The notes beneath the pieces were generated by a model. That model was not told where the DNA came from, ran no database searches, and saw only the letters and a list, made by a program, of their open reading frames with translations. The position numbers were made by a program, and so were the translations under genes. A stretch of 64,000 bases of DNA. Source: Psychrobacter sp. JCM 18902. Lineage in GTDB: Bacteria > Pseudomonadota > Gammaproteobacteria > Pseudomonadales > Moraxellaceae. Location of the stretch: assembly GCF_904846615.1 (NCBI RefSeq), contig NZ_CAJHBK010000001.1:2666001-2730000 (forward strand), given 5' to 3'. Of this stretch, positions 1-9,400 are shown one piece after another. Each line of letters starts with the position of its first letter. Positions within the stretch are counted from its first letter, which is position 1.

Positions 1-1164
1 CAACTCTCCATGCTGCTCATAAAGTGTTTTGATAGTGTCGAGACGGTCGGCATGAGTAGATTTACCCGCAGCAAAACCGTAGCGAGTGTTGACCGCCTCC
101 ATTAGGTCAGACAAATCAAAACCTTGACCAGATTTTACCCCTTCAAATAACTCATGAACGCGGGCGCTGTCTTTATCTAATAAGAGATAAACAAAACGCT
201 CAAAGTTAGAGGCTTTTGAGATATCCATTGAAGGACTTGAAGTAATATAGGTTTTTTCAGTCGGACGCGGCTGATAAGCACCTTGATTAAAGAAGTCGTT
301 GAGTACATCGTTTTCGTTGGTTGCGACGATTAAACGCTCAATCGGCAGACCCATCTCTCGTGCTATATGACCGGCACAAATATTACCAAAGTTGCCTGAT
401 GGCACGCTAAAACTAACCTTTTCGTCGTTATTTGACGTCACCGCAAAGTAAGCTTTAAAGTAATAAACAATCTGCGCTAGGATTCGACCCCAGTTAATAG
501 AATTAACCGTACCTAAATTATAAGCCGCTTTAAACTCTGCATCCTGTTGTAGTGCTTTGACGATGTCTTGGCAATCATCAAACATGCCTTCGATGGCGAT
601 ATTATGAATGTTTTTATCAGTCAAGCTATACATTTGCGCGCGCTGGAATTCGCTCATTTTACCGTGCGGTGACAGCATAAAGACTTCGATATTTTCTTTA
701 CCACGCAAAGCATATTCTGCCGCACTACCTGTATCGCCACTGGTGGCACCAATGATGGTAATACGCGCGTCTTTTCTTTTAAGCACATATTCAAAAGCAT
801 TACCCAAAAACTGCATGGCAACATCTTTAAATGCCAATGTCGGACCGTTCGACAAGCCTAAAATGTATAAGTTATCTTCAAGTTTGCGGACAGGAACAAT
901 CTCATCAGAGCCAAATACCTCAGCAGTGTAAGTGCGCTCAATGATATCTTGCAAATCAGTCGCAGGAATATCAGTCGCAAAACGCTGCATAATCGCCATC
1001 GCAAGCTGTGGATAGCTCAGCGCGCGCCACTCAGTAAGCGTCGCACTATCAATATTCGGATAGTGCTCAGGCAGCATCAATCCACCGTCTGGGGCAAGAC
1101 CCATTAATAACACATCACTAAAATCCATCGGCGCTGTCTGACCACGGGTACTGATATATTTCAT
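1..1164 (-). CDS. thrC: Threonine synthase (3' end beyond window)
   Basis: This is the PLP-dependent enzyme that converts O-phosphohomoserine to threonine in the cytoplasm, the last step of threonine biosynthesis. The 388 codons visible start at an ATG at 1164 (MKYISTRGQ) and read leftward off the window edge. The N-terminal threonine-synthase domain is present, followed by the PLP-lysine motif LAFKDVAMQFLG near residue 110 and the SGNFGN phosphate-binding loop near residue 245. These features match the longer ThrC type of gammaproteobacteria, so roughly 80 residues are probably missing on the left. The gene lies 41 bases downstream of rsmB on the same strand. The identity is secure; only the C-terminus cannot be inspected. 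Confidence 0.95.
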   Translation of the reverse strand, partial: MKYISTRGQTAPMDFSDVLLMGLAPDGGLMLPEHYPNIDSATLTEWRALSYPQLAMAIMQRFATDIPATDLQDIIERTYTAEVFGSDEIVPVRKLEDNLYILGLSNGPTLAFKDVAMQFLGNAFEYVLKRKDARITIIGATSGDTGSAAEYALRGKENIEVFMLSPHGKMSEFQRAQMYSLTDKNIHNIAIEGMFDDCQDIVKALQQDAEFKAAYNLGTVNSINWGRILAQIVYYFKAYFAVTSNNDEKVSFSVPSGNFGNICAGHIAREMGLPIERLIVATNENDVLNDFFNQGAYQPRPTEKTYITSSPSMDISKASNFERFVYLLLDKDSARVHELFEGVKSGQGFDLSDLMEAVNTRYGFAAGKSTHADRLDTIKTLYEQHGEL

Positions 1165-1205
1165 TAGATTGTCCTGTCTACAATGAGATTATTAGTTAAA
1201 ACGGT

Positions 1206-2792
1206 TTATTCAGCAGTTTTTTGCAGCAAGGCATAATAAAAACCATCGCCGCTCTCGCTATCAATTGGCAAGCACTGACGACCAATCGCCTGTTCAATAC
1301 CCCAATTACAATCGTCGCTAAATTCAACAGCTGCTACATTATTATAGTGAGTCATAAAATCCTGCATCTGCTCGACGTTTTCTTGCTTTAGGATAGAGCA
1401 AGTGACGTATAAAAGGTAACCACCAACTTTAAGTTGTGGCCATAGATTATGCAAGATATCGGCTTGTAGCAATGCCGTTTGCTCAACGTCTTCTTCAGTA
1501 CGCAAAATACTGATATCAGGATGACGACGTATTACGCCTGTCGCTGTACAAGGTGAGTCTAGTAATATAGCATCAAATACGAGCTTGCTCTTTTTCTTAC
1601 CCGCCCCTTGCCATGTGGTCGCATCAGCACAGACAATATTAAGCTCAATATTTCTCTCAGCTTGCTGCAAGTCGTGCTGACTTAAGTTTAAGCGCTGTAA
1701 ATTGGTATGAATACGCTCGATACGCGGCGCTTCATTATCTATCGCAGTCAGCTTCACTTTCGAAATCACAGTCGACGTTTCAGTATTGTCTTGTTTCACG
1801 TGAAACAACGACGACTCATTTGAGCTGATTAATTCTAACCAATGAGCCAATTTACCACCCGGCGCGGCACAAGCATCTAAAATGCGGAGCTCATTGTTGT
1901 TATTGTTATTATTGTTACTTGTATCTATATCGCCGTCTGCATCATCGCTTTTAACACTCAGCTTATTGAGTAAAGCCTTATGGATAAGCGGCGCGGCAAG
2001 CTGAGCATGCATATCTTGTACACTAGCAGCCCCTTCAGCGAATTGCGGTAAAGCATTCACTGCGGTACTTTGATGTAATCTTAAGCCTTTGGTCAATATA
2101 CTATTAGCTGTGGCTGTATCCGACGAGTTCTGAAGTTGCAAACCACTCGTTAACTCAACCAAATCCGCTTCAACTTCAAATTCCACCAATGCTTGCTGAT
2201 AGTCCTCTATCGAAGTAACCGCTGTATTCACGCGTAAAAACATCGGCGCAGGTTGACGTAACCCTTGCATCAGATCGTCATACTGCTCACTCCAATCTTG
2301 CTTAAGCTGATAGGCAAGCCAATTCGGTAAGCTGTGTTTTTTATCACACTTTTTGCGGAACTTACTTGGATTTTTAGCGACTTTACGCAAGATGGCATTA
2401 ATTAAACCCGTCGCATGCGCAAACTCAATCTCTTTTGCTGCTTCGACCGTCTCGTGAATCGCCGCATGGTCGGCCACTTGCAAATAGAGCAGCTGCGTCA
2501 AACCCACTTGAATAGTCGTACGTACTTCTTTTTCATCAATCGAGTTATCAGCCAGACTATCGAGTAGACGCTCAAGGGCATACCATTGACGCAACGTGGT
2601 TAGCAATAACGCATGGGCAAAACCTTTATCGCCGTCATGCAAACTGTTTAATAGCGGATCAAGGACGCTTGCAAGCGACTGACCATTTTGAATCGCCAGT
2701 AAAGTGCGAATGACGCGGACGCGGACGCTACCATTCATGATAAGGTTGCTTGACGGTTTGAGCTTATTGTTTCTTGGCGCAGTGCTTCTCAT
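1206..2792 (-). CDS. rsmB: 16S rRNA (cytosine-967-C5)-methyltransferase RsmB
   Basis: The protein methylates C967 of 16S rRNA using S-adenosylmethionine. The first 150 or so residues form the NusB-like RNA-binding domain, and the C-terminal half is a Rossmann methyltransferase. Motif I is DACAAPGGK starting at residue 306, the DSPCTATG motif carries one conserved cysteine, and YVTCSI near residue 465 carries the catalytic cysteine. At 528 residues it is about 100 longer than the E. coli protein. The extra length includes a run of eight asparagines (bases 1893-1916) just before motif I and a serine-rich segment just after it. The second insert contains LFHVKQ, encoded by a perfect parS palindrome at 1792-1807. 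It lies downstream of fmt on the same strand, as in many proteobacteria. Confidence 0.95.
   Translation of the reverse strand: MRSTAPRNNKLKPSSNLIMNGSVRVRVIRTLLAIQNGQSLASVLDPLLNSLHDGDKGFAHALLLTTLRQWYALERLLDSLADNSIDEKEVRTTIQVGLTQLLYLQVADHAAIHETVEAAKEIEFAHATGLINAILRKVAKNPSKFRKKCDKKHSLPNWLAYQLKQDWSEQYDDLMQGLRQPAPMFLRVNTAVTSIEDYQQALVEFEVEADLVELTSGLQLQNSSDTATANSILTKGLRLHQSTAVNALPQFAEGAASVQDMHAQLAAPLIHKALLNKLSVKSDDADGDIDTSNNNNNNNNELRILDACAAPGGKLAHWLELISSNESSLFHVKQDNTETSTVISKVKLTAIDNEAPRIERIHTNLQRLNLSQHDLQQAERNIELNIVCADATTWQGAGKKKSKLVFDAILLDSPCTATGVIRRHPDISILRTEEDVEQTALLQADILHNLWPQLKVGGYLLYVTCSILKQENVEQMQDFMTHYNNVAAVEFSDDCNWGIEQAIGRQCLPIDSESGDGFYYALLQKTAE
1792..1807. promoter_or_regulatory. parS site, perfect (in rsmB)
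   Basis: The sequence TGTTTCACGTGAAACA is a perfect 16-bp palindrome identical to the consensus ParB-binding parS site. It lies inside the rsmB coding sequence about 13 kb from the origin. ParB (Spo0J) loads at such sites to form the partition complex; no parA or parB gene is in this window. The match is direct, the function is inferred from known parS biology. Confidence 0.85.
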
Positions 2793-2911
2793 TAAATTGA
2801 ATTTCCTTGACGCCTAATAGTTAGCGTCTGATAAAAGTTAGATTGTTTGGTATTAAATGACGAATATAAAAATAAATAAGGTTAAGCGGTATTAAACTGC
2901 TTTAGCAGCAA

Positions 2912-3997
2912 TTATTTTGAGTCTGCTGTGAACTGATCGCCATCATTTAATTGGTTACCATGGCAGATTTGCTCGGCTGTCATTGGTTTACCACCAGCAA
3001 ACTGTAATTCGGTAATGGCTAAAGTGCTGGCTTGCAGTTTTTCGAGACCATTATCAATATTACTATCATGACCACAAGCTACCAATATCGCTTTGCGTCC
3101 AACGCTGATGACTGTACCAGCAGGCTGATTGGTTTGCTGCGACGGATTCACAGGCAGACTTGCTAAAATCTTGACACGCTGCCCTGCCAAAAAAGTATAA
3201 GCACCTGGCCATGGCGTCAGTCCACGAATTTGTCGCTCAATTTCAGTAGCGGATTGTGTCCAGTTGATTTCGCCTTCGGTTTTGACCAGTTTTTCAGCAT
3301 AATTGGCTTGACTGTCATCTTGAGGTACAGCCTGTGCTTGATAATGTGGTAAGTCCTTTAGCACGGTAATAATGGCCGTCGCACCAAGCTCAGCCATTTT
3401 ATCATGGAGGCTGGCAGCTGTATCATCAGCCTTAATAGGTGCGCTGACTTTATAAAGCATGTCGCCAGTATCCAAACCTTTATCCATCTGCATAATAGTG
3501 ATGCCAGTCTCGCTATCACCCGCCAATAATGCACGGTGAATAGGTGCTGCACCGCGCCAGCGTGGTAATAAGGACGCATGAATATTGAGACAACCATAAG
3601 TCGGTGTGGTCAATACACCAATCGGCAATATCAAGCCATAAGCCGCGACAATCATCACATCTGGCTGATAACTACGCAGAGTCTCACGTGCAATCAACCC
3701 TTCACTACTAGATTTTTTAAAGGTGAGAGGCTGCTCAACGGCAATATCATGCGCCAATGCGACTTGCTTTACTGCAGAGGCTGATAATTTTTGACCCCGT
3801 CCTGCCTTGCGATCAGGTTGCGTATACACAGCGACGATGTCTATATTCAACGCTTCTTGCTGGCTGATAAGCGCCTCAAGACTAACGGCGGCAAACTCAG
3901 GAGTGCCAGCAAACGCAACTCTTAAGCGCTTACTAGACGAGCAATCTTTCGTCTTAGATGGCATGGATAAATCGGAGGCAGAAGCAATTGTAGTCAT
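2912..3997 (-). CDS. fmt: Methionyl-tRNA formyltransferase
   Basis: Fmt transfers a formyl group from 10-formyltetrahydrofolate to initiator Met-tRNA. The N-terminal formyltransferase domain begins with LRVAFAGTPEFA at about residue 25 and includes the HASLLPRWRGAAPIHRAL active-site block near residue 140 and the DTGDM motif. The C-terminal OB-like domain includes ITWTQS-type and LTPWPGAYTF sequences. The open frame starts at 3997 and carries about 22 residues before the conserved core. Family members usually start only one or two residues before LRVAFAG, so an internal start (for example MPSKTKD, at 3964) may be correct. It is followed 119 bases later by rsmB on the same strand. The usual partner def is not next to it. 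Confidence 0.95.
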   Translation of the reverse strand: MTTIASASDLSMPSKTKDCSSSKRLRVAFAGTPEFAAVSLEALISQQEALNIDIVAVYTQPDRKAGRGQKLSASAVKQVALAHDIAVEQPLTFKKSSSEGLIARETLRSYQPDVMIVAAYGLILPIGVLTTPTYGCLNIHASLLPRWRGAAPIHRALLAGDSETGITIMQMDKGLDTGDMLYKVSAPIKADDTAASLHDKMAELGATAIITVLKDLPHYQAQAVPQDDSQANYAEKLVKTEGEINWTQSATEIERQIRGLTPWPGAYTFLAGQRVKILASLPVNPSQQTNQPAGTVISVGRKAILVACGHDSNIDNGLEKLQASTLAITELQFAGGKPMTAEQICHGNQLNDGDQFTADSK

Positions 3998-4313
3998 AAA
4001 CAGGCATTATATAGGGTTGATTGGCTCATTATAGGTGAGTTTGCGATGTTGTGCCATGGTTGTAATAACGGTAATCGAGCGTTACCAATGATACGGTTTG
4101 TCTTTATAATAGAAAGCAAGCAGGGCGCTCTTATTGATGAGTTTATTTACAAAACAATGCGTGATTGAGCGATATTCCACTGCCATTCGCCATTTTTTTC
4201 TAGATAATAGCTGTACAACCGTAAAAGACAAAACGGCTTGAATAAACCAGCTACTGTGCCAAACTGATGACTTACTCACTATGTTTCTTGTGTCGATATA
4301 GGACCACGCTTTC
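3998..4313. other. Gene-free divergent promoter region
   Basis: These 316 bases separate the leftward fmt gene from the rightward sensor kinase gene and should hold both promoters. A leftward 77-codon frame crosses it (4082-4315), but it has no recognisable domain, a composition unlike a real protein, and overlaps the kinase start, so it is not called. No riboswitch or clear operator was seen. Confidence 0.5.
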
Positions 4314-7145
4314 ATGCAACAGTTTCAGTCCTTACAGCGCTTACTCATATTTTATGCACTGACCTTGCTGGTCATGTTGTCTATCTATTATTTTGCGCTG
4401 TTTCACGAGATGAAAAACCACAGTGAACAGCAAAGTATCGATAATTTCCATACATTGCAGTATGAAGTCACTGAACGTGATGATCTTTTAAACCCTGACA
4501 TTAAAAGGATTTTAGAAAAACCTATATTTGAAGACATAAGCTATCAGCTGGTTTTTATGATGCCCTCTGGGCAGACTTATATCCATCGCCATACTCAGCC
4601 CAATGAGCGTGCTTTTGCTAACGTTACGTTTCCTATCATTAGCTCATCCCCTTCTAATAATGGCAGTCATAGTGCTTACACGCTCAATAATCGCAACTTA
4701 ACCGGCACCATTAAACTCAAAAGTGGTCATCAGCTTTATATTATATTGCGCCATAAGCCGCTGATCATTGACTGGATATCTTATCGCTACTGGTTACCAT
4801 TGATGGCAGCGATCATGCTTTTTATTATCGCTTTGCTGTATATGCTCAATCGTCGCACCAATTGGGAACAGCTGCTAGTTTATACGGACAATCTAAGTAG
4901 CCACGCAAAAGAAGCCTATAGTCCGCCGCCTTTTTTGCAAAAAAAATCTACGCCTGAGTTTTTGCGTTTAGGCCATGCGCTGAGCCGTGTCAGCTACCAG
5001 TTGCATAATGATTATCGCCGCATTAAAACCCTAACACACCGTCTTGAACGTTTGGTTGAGCAATCCCCTTTACCGATGCTGATGATCATGCGTCATGGTC
5101 AAATCAGCTTTTTCAATAAACGCTTTGAACAAATATTCTTGTCTTTACCGCAAAGCGATAGCAACTATGAACTGACGGATTTTATCGCGGGTAAAGATGA
5201 ATCCACGCAACGATTGCTGCAAACGTTATCCAACCTACGCGTCACTCGTACCTTAACAGTCTACGGGTTAGAAAATGAACAGACTTACCAATTGCACGTT
5301 ACGCCATGGTTTGGTGAACATGGTCAGGTTCACGGCTTTACCGTACTGCTGAATAATGTTAATGAATTTGCCAGTCAAATAGGGCAATTACAGCAACAAA
5401 ATCAACGGCTACAACGCCAAATTGATGAATTTAATACGATTAAATCGACGATGGGTCATGATTTGCGCCTGCCGTTAGAAGTAATGATTGACACGCTAGA
5501 ACCGATTGATCCTGAGACCTTGACTGCTGCGCAGAATGATATTTTAATATCCTTAATTAAAAGCAGTCAGAGTATGCTCACGACGCTTAATAAGGTGCTA
5601 GACATTGAGGAGATAGCGGTAAGAAAAACCCGCCTAAGCATTGAGCCTGTCGATATTTATAGACTGGGGCAACAGGTCAGTCAATCATTTATAGAAAGGA
5701 TAAGGCAGCAAGGACTTGAGCTGCTGTATTTTTTTGCACCTGACAGTCCGCGTTGTATTGATACAGACCATCAGCGTCTACAGCAAATCTTGTACGACTT
5801 ATTAGATAACGCAGTGAAATTTACCACTTCTGGCTATATATCACTGACCATCGAAACGGTCAGTAATGCAGAGCTATTAGCAACAAAAAACCGAAGCTTA
5901 GTAAATCTTAATAAAGACCCTACACTGATTAAAAATAATCAAATCAATAAAGACAATCCCAGTCATGCCTCACACGACTGGATTCGTTTTAGCATAAAAG
6001 ACAGCGGTATGGGCATCGATATAGCGAAGCAACATCAACTGTTGGTTCAGCTTAATAAAAGCAGCAAACAAAACACCCATCGAAACGTTAATTACATTCA
6101 AAAGAACACGACTGGGCAAGGCCTAGGACTAAATAACGTCAATAGTTTTGCGCGATTATTGGGTGGTTTTATTGAAATAAAAAGCACGATGACTGAAGGC
6201 AGCAGTCTGAATCTTTATCTGCCTTGCAGACGTCCAAATTATCAGCCTATTTATCATCATAGTCAGCATTTGACTCATATCCATCTAATAGCCGTGATTA
6301 AACAACCACTACGTGCCAAACATCTGCGCGATTTTTGCGCATATTTATCGATGCCAGCTACTATCTATACTTCTATAGATAAATTAGATCTACAACAATT
6401 AAACGAAAAACTGGCGCAAGACGAGCAAAGACTCGCCCCTATCTTGCTATTAGATTACGAATATTATGAAACCCTGTCTATTGCTTCTGCTAATCAGGCG
6501 ATAGGGAATGATGATAGACAACAAGCATTAAATACCCTACTCGATAATCCGTCGCTACCAAAGATACTACTTAGTATGAAACCTGAGCGCCGTATTCCCT
6601 CTATATTATTAGATAAATATGAAGGATTCTTGAGCAAACCATTAGATGCGACTTTATTGCTCTCTGAATTACTGCGCTTAACCTTACCAGCGAGACAGAA
6701 GCTAGTTCAAGCCATAGAGATAAAAGAAGAGAATAAGCAGCTAGCAAACGAAGCAGATAAAGCTGCCAACGAGAATGTATTGCCACTTATCTTGGTAGTA
6801 GAAGACAGTCCAACCAATCAGAAAATAACGTGCAAGATATTGAGTAAACTTGGTTATCGCAGTGTGGTCGCAGAAGATGGTCAGCAAGCGTTAGATATGC
6901 TACAACAACAGCGTCAAGATATCTCACTCATTTTGATGGACTGTCGCATGCCTGTCATGGATGGGCTACAAGCTACCCAAGCGATTCGTGCGCAAGGCGA
7001 TAAAATTGCGATTGTGGCGCTAACTGCAAACAATACCAAAGAAGATCGCGATGCTTGTATAGAAGTAGGAATGGATGAGTTTTTAGCAAAGCCGATCAAT
7101 AAAAAAGAGCTAGAGTCGGTTTTACAGAGCTTCATAAAATCATGA
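4314..7145 (+). CDS. Hybrid sensor histidine kinase with C-terminal receiver
   Basis: This is an inner-membrane two-component sensor of 943 residues. A first membrane helix spans about residues 9-28, a periplasmic loop of about 130 residues follows, and the second helix spans about 160-180. A PAS-like region (about 250-350) and a glutamine-rich coiled coil lead to the HisKA domain, with phospho-acceptor His382 in MGHDLRLPL. The ATPase domain has the N box (LLDNAVKFTTSG), G1 (DSGMGID) and G2 (TGQGLGL). A segment at about 660-790 looks like a degenerate receiver domain. The final 120 residues are an intact receiver with phospho-acceptor Asp876 in LILMDCRMPVMDG and the conserved lysine in FLAKP. 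No HPt domain and no partner regulator is adjacent, so the output pathway is unknown. It is a single gene between divergent fmt and convergent ribE. Confidence 0.88.
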   Translation: MQQFQSLQRLLIFYALTLLVMLSIYYFALFHEMKNHSEQQSIDNFHTLQYEVTERDDLLNPDIKRILEKPIFEDISYQLVFMMPSGQTYIHRHTQPNERAFANVTFPIISSSPSNNGSHSAYTLNNRNLTGTIKLKSGHQLYIILRHKPLIIDWISYRYWLPLMAAIMLFIIALLYMLNRRTNWEQLLVYTDNLSSHAKEAYSPPPFLQKKSTPEFLRLGHALSRVSYQLHNDYRRIKTLTHRLERLVEQSPLPMLMIMRHGQISFFNKRFEQIFLSLPQSDSNYELTDFIAGKDESTQRLLQTLSNLRVTRTLTVYGLENEQTYQLHVTPWFGEHGQVHGFTVLLNNVNEFASQIGQLQQQNQRLQRQIDEFNTIKSTMGHDLRLPLEVMIDTLEPIDPETLTAAQNDILISLIKSSQSMLTTLNKVLDIEEIAVRKTRLSIEPVDIYRLGQQVSQSFIERIRQQGLELLYFFAPDSPRCIDTDHQRLQQILYDLLDNAVKFTTSGYISLTIETVSNAELLATKNRSLVNLNKDPTLIKNNQINKDNPSHASHDWIRFSIKDSGMGIDIAKQHQLLVQLNKSSKQNTHRNVNYIQKNTTGQGLGLNNVNSFARLLGGFIEIKSTMTEGSSLNLYLPCRRPNYQPIYHHSQHLTHIHLIAVIKQPLRAKHLRDFCAYLSMPATIYTSIDKLDLQQLNEKLAQDEQRLAPILLLDYEYYETLSIASANQAIGNDDRQQALNTLLDNPSLPKILLSMKPERRIPSILLDKYEGFLSKPLDATLLLSELLRLTLPARQKLVQAIEIKEENKQLANEADKAANENVLPLILVVEDSPTNQKITCKILSKLGYRSVVAEDGQQALDMLQQQRQDISLILMDCRMPVMDGLQATQAIRAQGDKIAIVALTANNTKEDRDACIEVGMDEFLAKPINKKELESVLQSFIKS

Positions 7146-7211
7146 CAATCTGTAAAACCTACTTTTTAGGTTTAAACCATTACTTCATAAATCAGCTAAT
7201 TCATGAACCAA

Positions 7212-7886
7212 TTATTTCATAAAACCATTATCTGCTAAAAATGCTTCTGTAATTTGGCTTTGCGGACTTGGCGTATTCATACCACTGGTTTGCGACTTAT
7301 TTAACAAACGTTCTAAATAGCGCGCGACGATATCCACTTCGATATTGACTTTATTTCCAACCAACCAATGCTTAGCGATATTAGTCACTTGTGCGGTATG
7401 CGGAATGATGTTTAAAGAGACAATATTGTCTCGTACAAGGTTGGTCGTCAGACTAATACCATCAACCGTGATAGAGCCTTTGGTCGCTGTATAGTGCGCC
7501 AGCTCTTGTGGTATCTCGATTTCGATATAGATAGAGCGCGCATCTTGTTGCAGCTTACTGACCACGCCGACGCCATCGACGTGACCCGCGACGATATGAC
7601 CACCAAAACGCGTGGTTGGTAGCATCGCTTTCTCTAAATTCACTGTGTGACCAGCTTTTAAAGTTTCTAATGCGGTACGAGCGATAGTCTCACGTGAGAC
7701 ATCGACCGAGTAATGATTACTCCCTAGGTCTACGACGGTTAAGCAGATACCATTGGAGGCAATAGAATCTCCTAGCTTCACATCACTAAAATCCAAATCA
7801 TTAGACTCTATCGTCAAACGTATATCACCGCCCGTAGGCTGCATGGACTTAACCTTTCCAACACTCTCTATAATTCCAGTAAACAT
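7212..7886 (-). CDS. ribE: Riboflavin synthase, alpha subunit
   Basis: The enzyme dismutates two molecules of 6,7-dimethyl-8-ribityllumazine to riboflavin. The 224 residues hold two tandem lumazine-binding repeats: the first begins MFTGIIESVG and includes ASNGICLTV, the second begins GGHIVAGHVDGVG and includes KGSITVDGISLTTN. The length fits the family. It is separated from ribD, also on this strand, by a 421-base region rich in DnaA boxes, so the two are probably not a tight operon. No FMN riboswitch is visible upstream. The gene is called ribC in some older E. coli nomenclature. Confidence 0.95.
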   Translation of the reverse strand: MFTGIIESVGKVKSMQPTGGDIRLTIESNDLDFSDVKLGDSIASNGICLTVVDLGSNHYSVDVSRETIARTALETLKAGHTVNLEKAMLPTTRFGGHIVAGHVDGVGVVSKLQQDARSIYIEIEIPQELAHYTATKGSITVDGISLTTNLVRDNIVSLNIIPHTAQVTNIAKHWLVGNKVNIEVDIVARYLERLLNKSQTSGMNTPSPQSQITEAFLADNGFMK

Positions 7887-8307
7887 ATCGACCTCATTTC
7901 ATTATGATGTTGTCTTTATAGACAATATATCTTGATCTATTAATATTGTGCTAGCATTTGTCTAAGCCAATTTTTTTAGTGCAATTTGAGCTTAATTGAG
8001 TCTATGACGGGATAGATTGTGGATAAGTACTGACAAATCAACTCATAACGTATTAAAACACTCTATTCCGTTAAGTTATCCACAGAAAACTAGATGTTGG
8101 CTAATATCAAGAAAGATTAACAGTAAAACCTAAATTACTGATTATATTCGATTAATATCAAATTTTTTATAAAATTCCTAGTTTCCTGTTTCATGTGAAA
8201 CAAAGTTATACACAGTTTCATGTGGAACCTTGTATAACACAGGCCGCTTATCCACATTGAGTAAAAATTTAGCACAGACTGTGGATAAGCTGTTTATAAA
8301 TAACAAG
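7887..8307. other. ribD-ribE spacer with a cluster of DnaA boxes
   Basis: This 421-base gene-free, AT-rich stretch contains five DnaA-box-type 9-mers: TGTGGATAA at 8018-8026, TTATCCACA at 8076-8084, TTATACACA at 8206-8214, TTATCCACA at 8248-8256 and TGTGGATAA at 8280-8288. Four are perfect matches to the strong box. A parS-like site lies at 8187-8202 and a degenerate one at 8214-8229. The boxes are on both strands. This resembles an auxiliary DnaA-binding locus, or a second origin element about 6.6-7 kb from the dnaA-proximal origin. The boxes are seen directly; the role is inferred. Confidence 0.7.
8187..8202. promoter_or_regulatory. parS-like site (ribD-ribE spacer)
   Basis: TGTTTCATGTGAAACA differs from the parS consensus at one central base. 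It lies among the DnaA boxes of the ribD-ribE spacer. A weaker relative, matching 12 of 16 bases, follows at 8214-8229. Confidence 0.75.
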
Positions 8308-9375
8308 TTATAGCGGGAATAAAGTCAATTTAAGGTCAGGACTTAATGTTTCATGGCCATAAATATTAAAACGCAACTGCTGAGCTAGAGACAATGGGTT
8401 AAAATCGACCATCGGTCTTGCTTGCGCGCCTAACAAACAAGGCGCCTGATAGACAATCAACTCATCTACCAATTGTTGGCTTAAGAAGCCACCAGCAACA
8501 CTAGCCCCTGCCTCTACCAATACGTCATAACATTGATGATCACTGACTAATTTTTTTAGTAATTCAGTTAAGTTATCTTCGCGCCAATAAATCGTATCCG
8601 GTCGACGGCATAACTGATAGTCAGACTGTAAGCTATATTCTAAGCGCTGACGCCTATCGAGTACGACAACTTTAGGAGCAGGAACTTGTTTAGGTGGCAC
8701 AGCTAATTGGTTGGAACGTACATTAAGCTGTGGATTATCCGCGATAACCGTCTCACTACCGGTAATAATCGCGCCACTTTGTGCACGTAGCTTCTGCACA
8801 TCTTCGCGGGCAGCCGCTGAGGTAATCCATTTCGACTCGCCAGATGCCATCGAGGTACGACCGTCAAGGCTGGTGGCAATTTTAAGTCGTACATAAGGCA
8901 TCTGGGTGCGCATTGCCTTTAAAAACCCACGATTTAAAGCTTCTGCTTGCTCGGTTAATATACCGACTGTCACTTCAATCCCAGCCTGCTCTAACAGTTT
9001 TACACCGCGTCCTGCCACTTGCGGATTGGGATCGAGCCCTGCGATTACGACACGTTTCACACCAGCATTAATAAGACCCAAAGCACAAGGTGGCGTACGC
9101 CCTGTATGACTACAAGGCTCTAAAGTCACATAGGCGGTTGCATCTAAAGCTCTTGCACCCGCTTCTTTTAGCGCAAATACTTCTGCATGAGGCTGACCAG
9201 CTTTCGGATGAAACCCTTGACCGACGATCGCTTCTGCTTGCACGATGACACAGCCTACCGCTGGATTAGGTCTGGTGGTATATAAACCCTGTTTGGCTTG
9301 TTCGATCGCAAGCATCATAAAGTAGCGGTCTTGCGCATTCTGAGTATGGTTTGAGAGCGTCATAAAGAGATACAC
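8308..9375 (-). CDS. ribD: Bifunctional riboflavin deaminase/reductase RibD
   Basis: The protein carries out two successive steps of riboflavin synthesis: deamination of the pyrimidine intermediate and NADPH-dependent reduction of its ribosyl side chain. The N-terminal deaminase domain (about residues 15-150) has the zinc ligands HAE and PCSHTGRTPPC. The C-terminal reductase domain begins around residue 155 (YVRLKIATSLDGRTS). The frame shown starts at a GTG at 9375. An ATG four codons downstream (9363, MTLSNHTQ) is at least as likely. It is 25 bases downstream of nrdR on the same strand, an arrangement common in gammaproteobacteria, so the two are probably cotranscribed. Confidence 0.95.
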   Translation of the reverse strand: MYLFMTLSNHTQNAQDRYFMMLAIEQAKQGLYTTRPNPAVGCVIVQAEAIVGQGFHPKAGQPHAEVFALKEAGARALDATAYVTLEPCSHTGRTPPCALGLINAGVKRVVIAGLDPNPQVAGRGVKLLEQAGIEVTVGILTEQAEALNRGFLKAMRTQMPYVRLKIATSLDGRTSMASGESKWITSAAAREDVQKLRAQSGAIITGSETVIADNPQLNVRSNQLAVPPKQVPAPKVVVLDRRQRLEYSLQSDYQLCRRPDTIYWREDNLTELLKKLVSDHQCYDVLVEAGASVAGGFLSQQLVDELIVYQAPCLLGAQARPMVDFNPLSLAQQLRFNIYGHETLSPDLKLTLFPL

Positions 9376-9400
9376 TTAATAAAAAAGTAGAGGGTAAAAA

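Noticed and set aside
608..931. Rightward 107-codon frame
   Set aside because: It is the antisense shadow of thrC and has no protein-like features.
4082..4315. Leftward 77-codon frame between fmt and the sensor kinase
   Set aside because: Tryptophan- and lysine-rich chance composition, no ribosome-binding site, overlaps the kinase start and has no family resemblance.
4398..4414. TGTTTCACGAGATGAA in the sensor kinase gene
   Set aside because: Only the left half matches parS; the right half is not an inverted copy.
7155..7173. Small hairpin AAACCTA/TAGGTTT between the kinase and ribE
   Set aside because: Stem is short, AT-rich and lacks a proper T-run, so it is not convincing as a terminator.
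7887..8307. FMN riboswitch upstream of riboflavin genes
   Set aside because: None of the conserved RFN-element blocks is present; the region is explained by DnaA boxes and a parS-like site.
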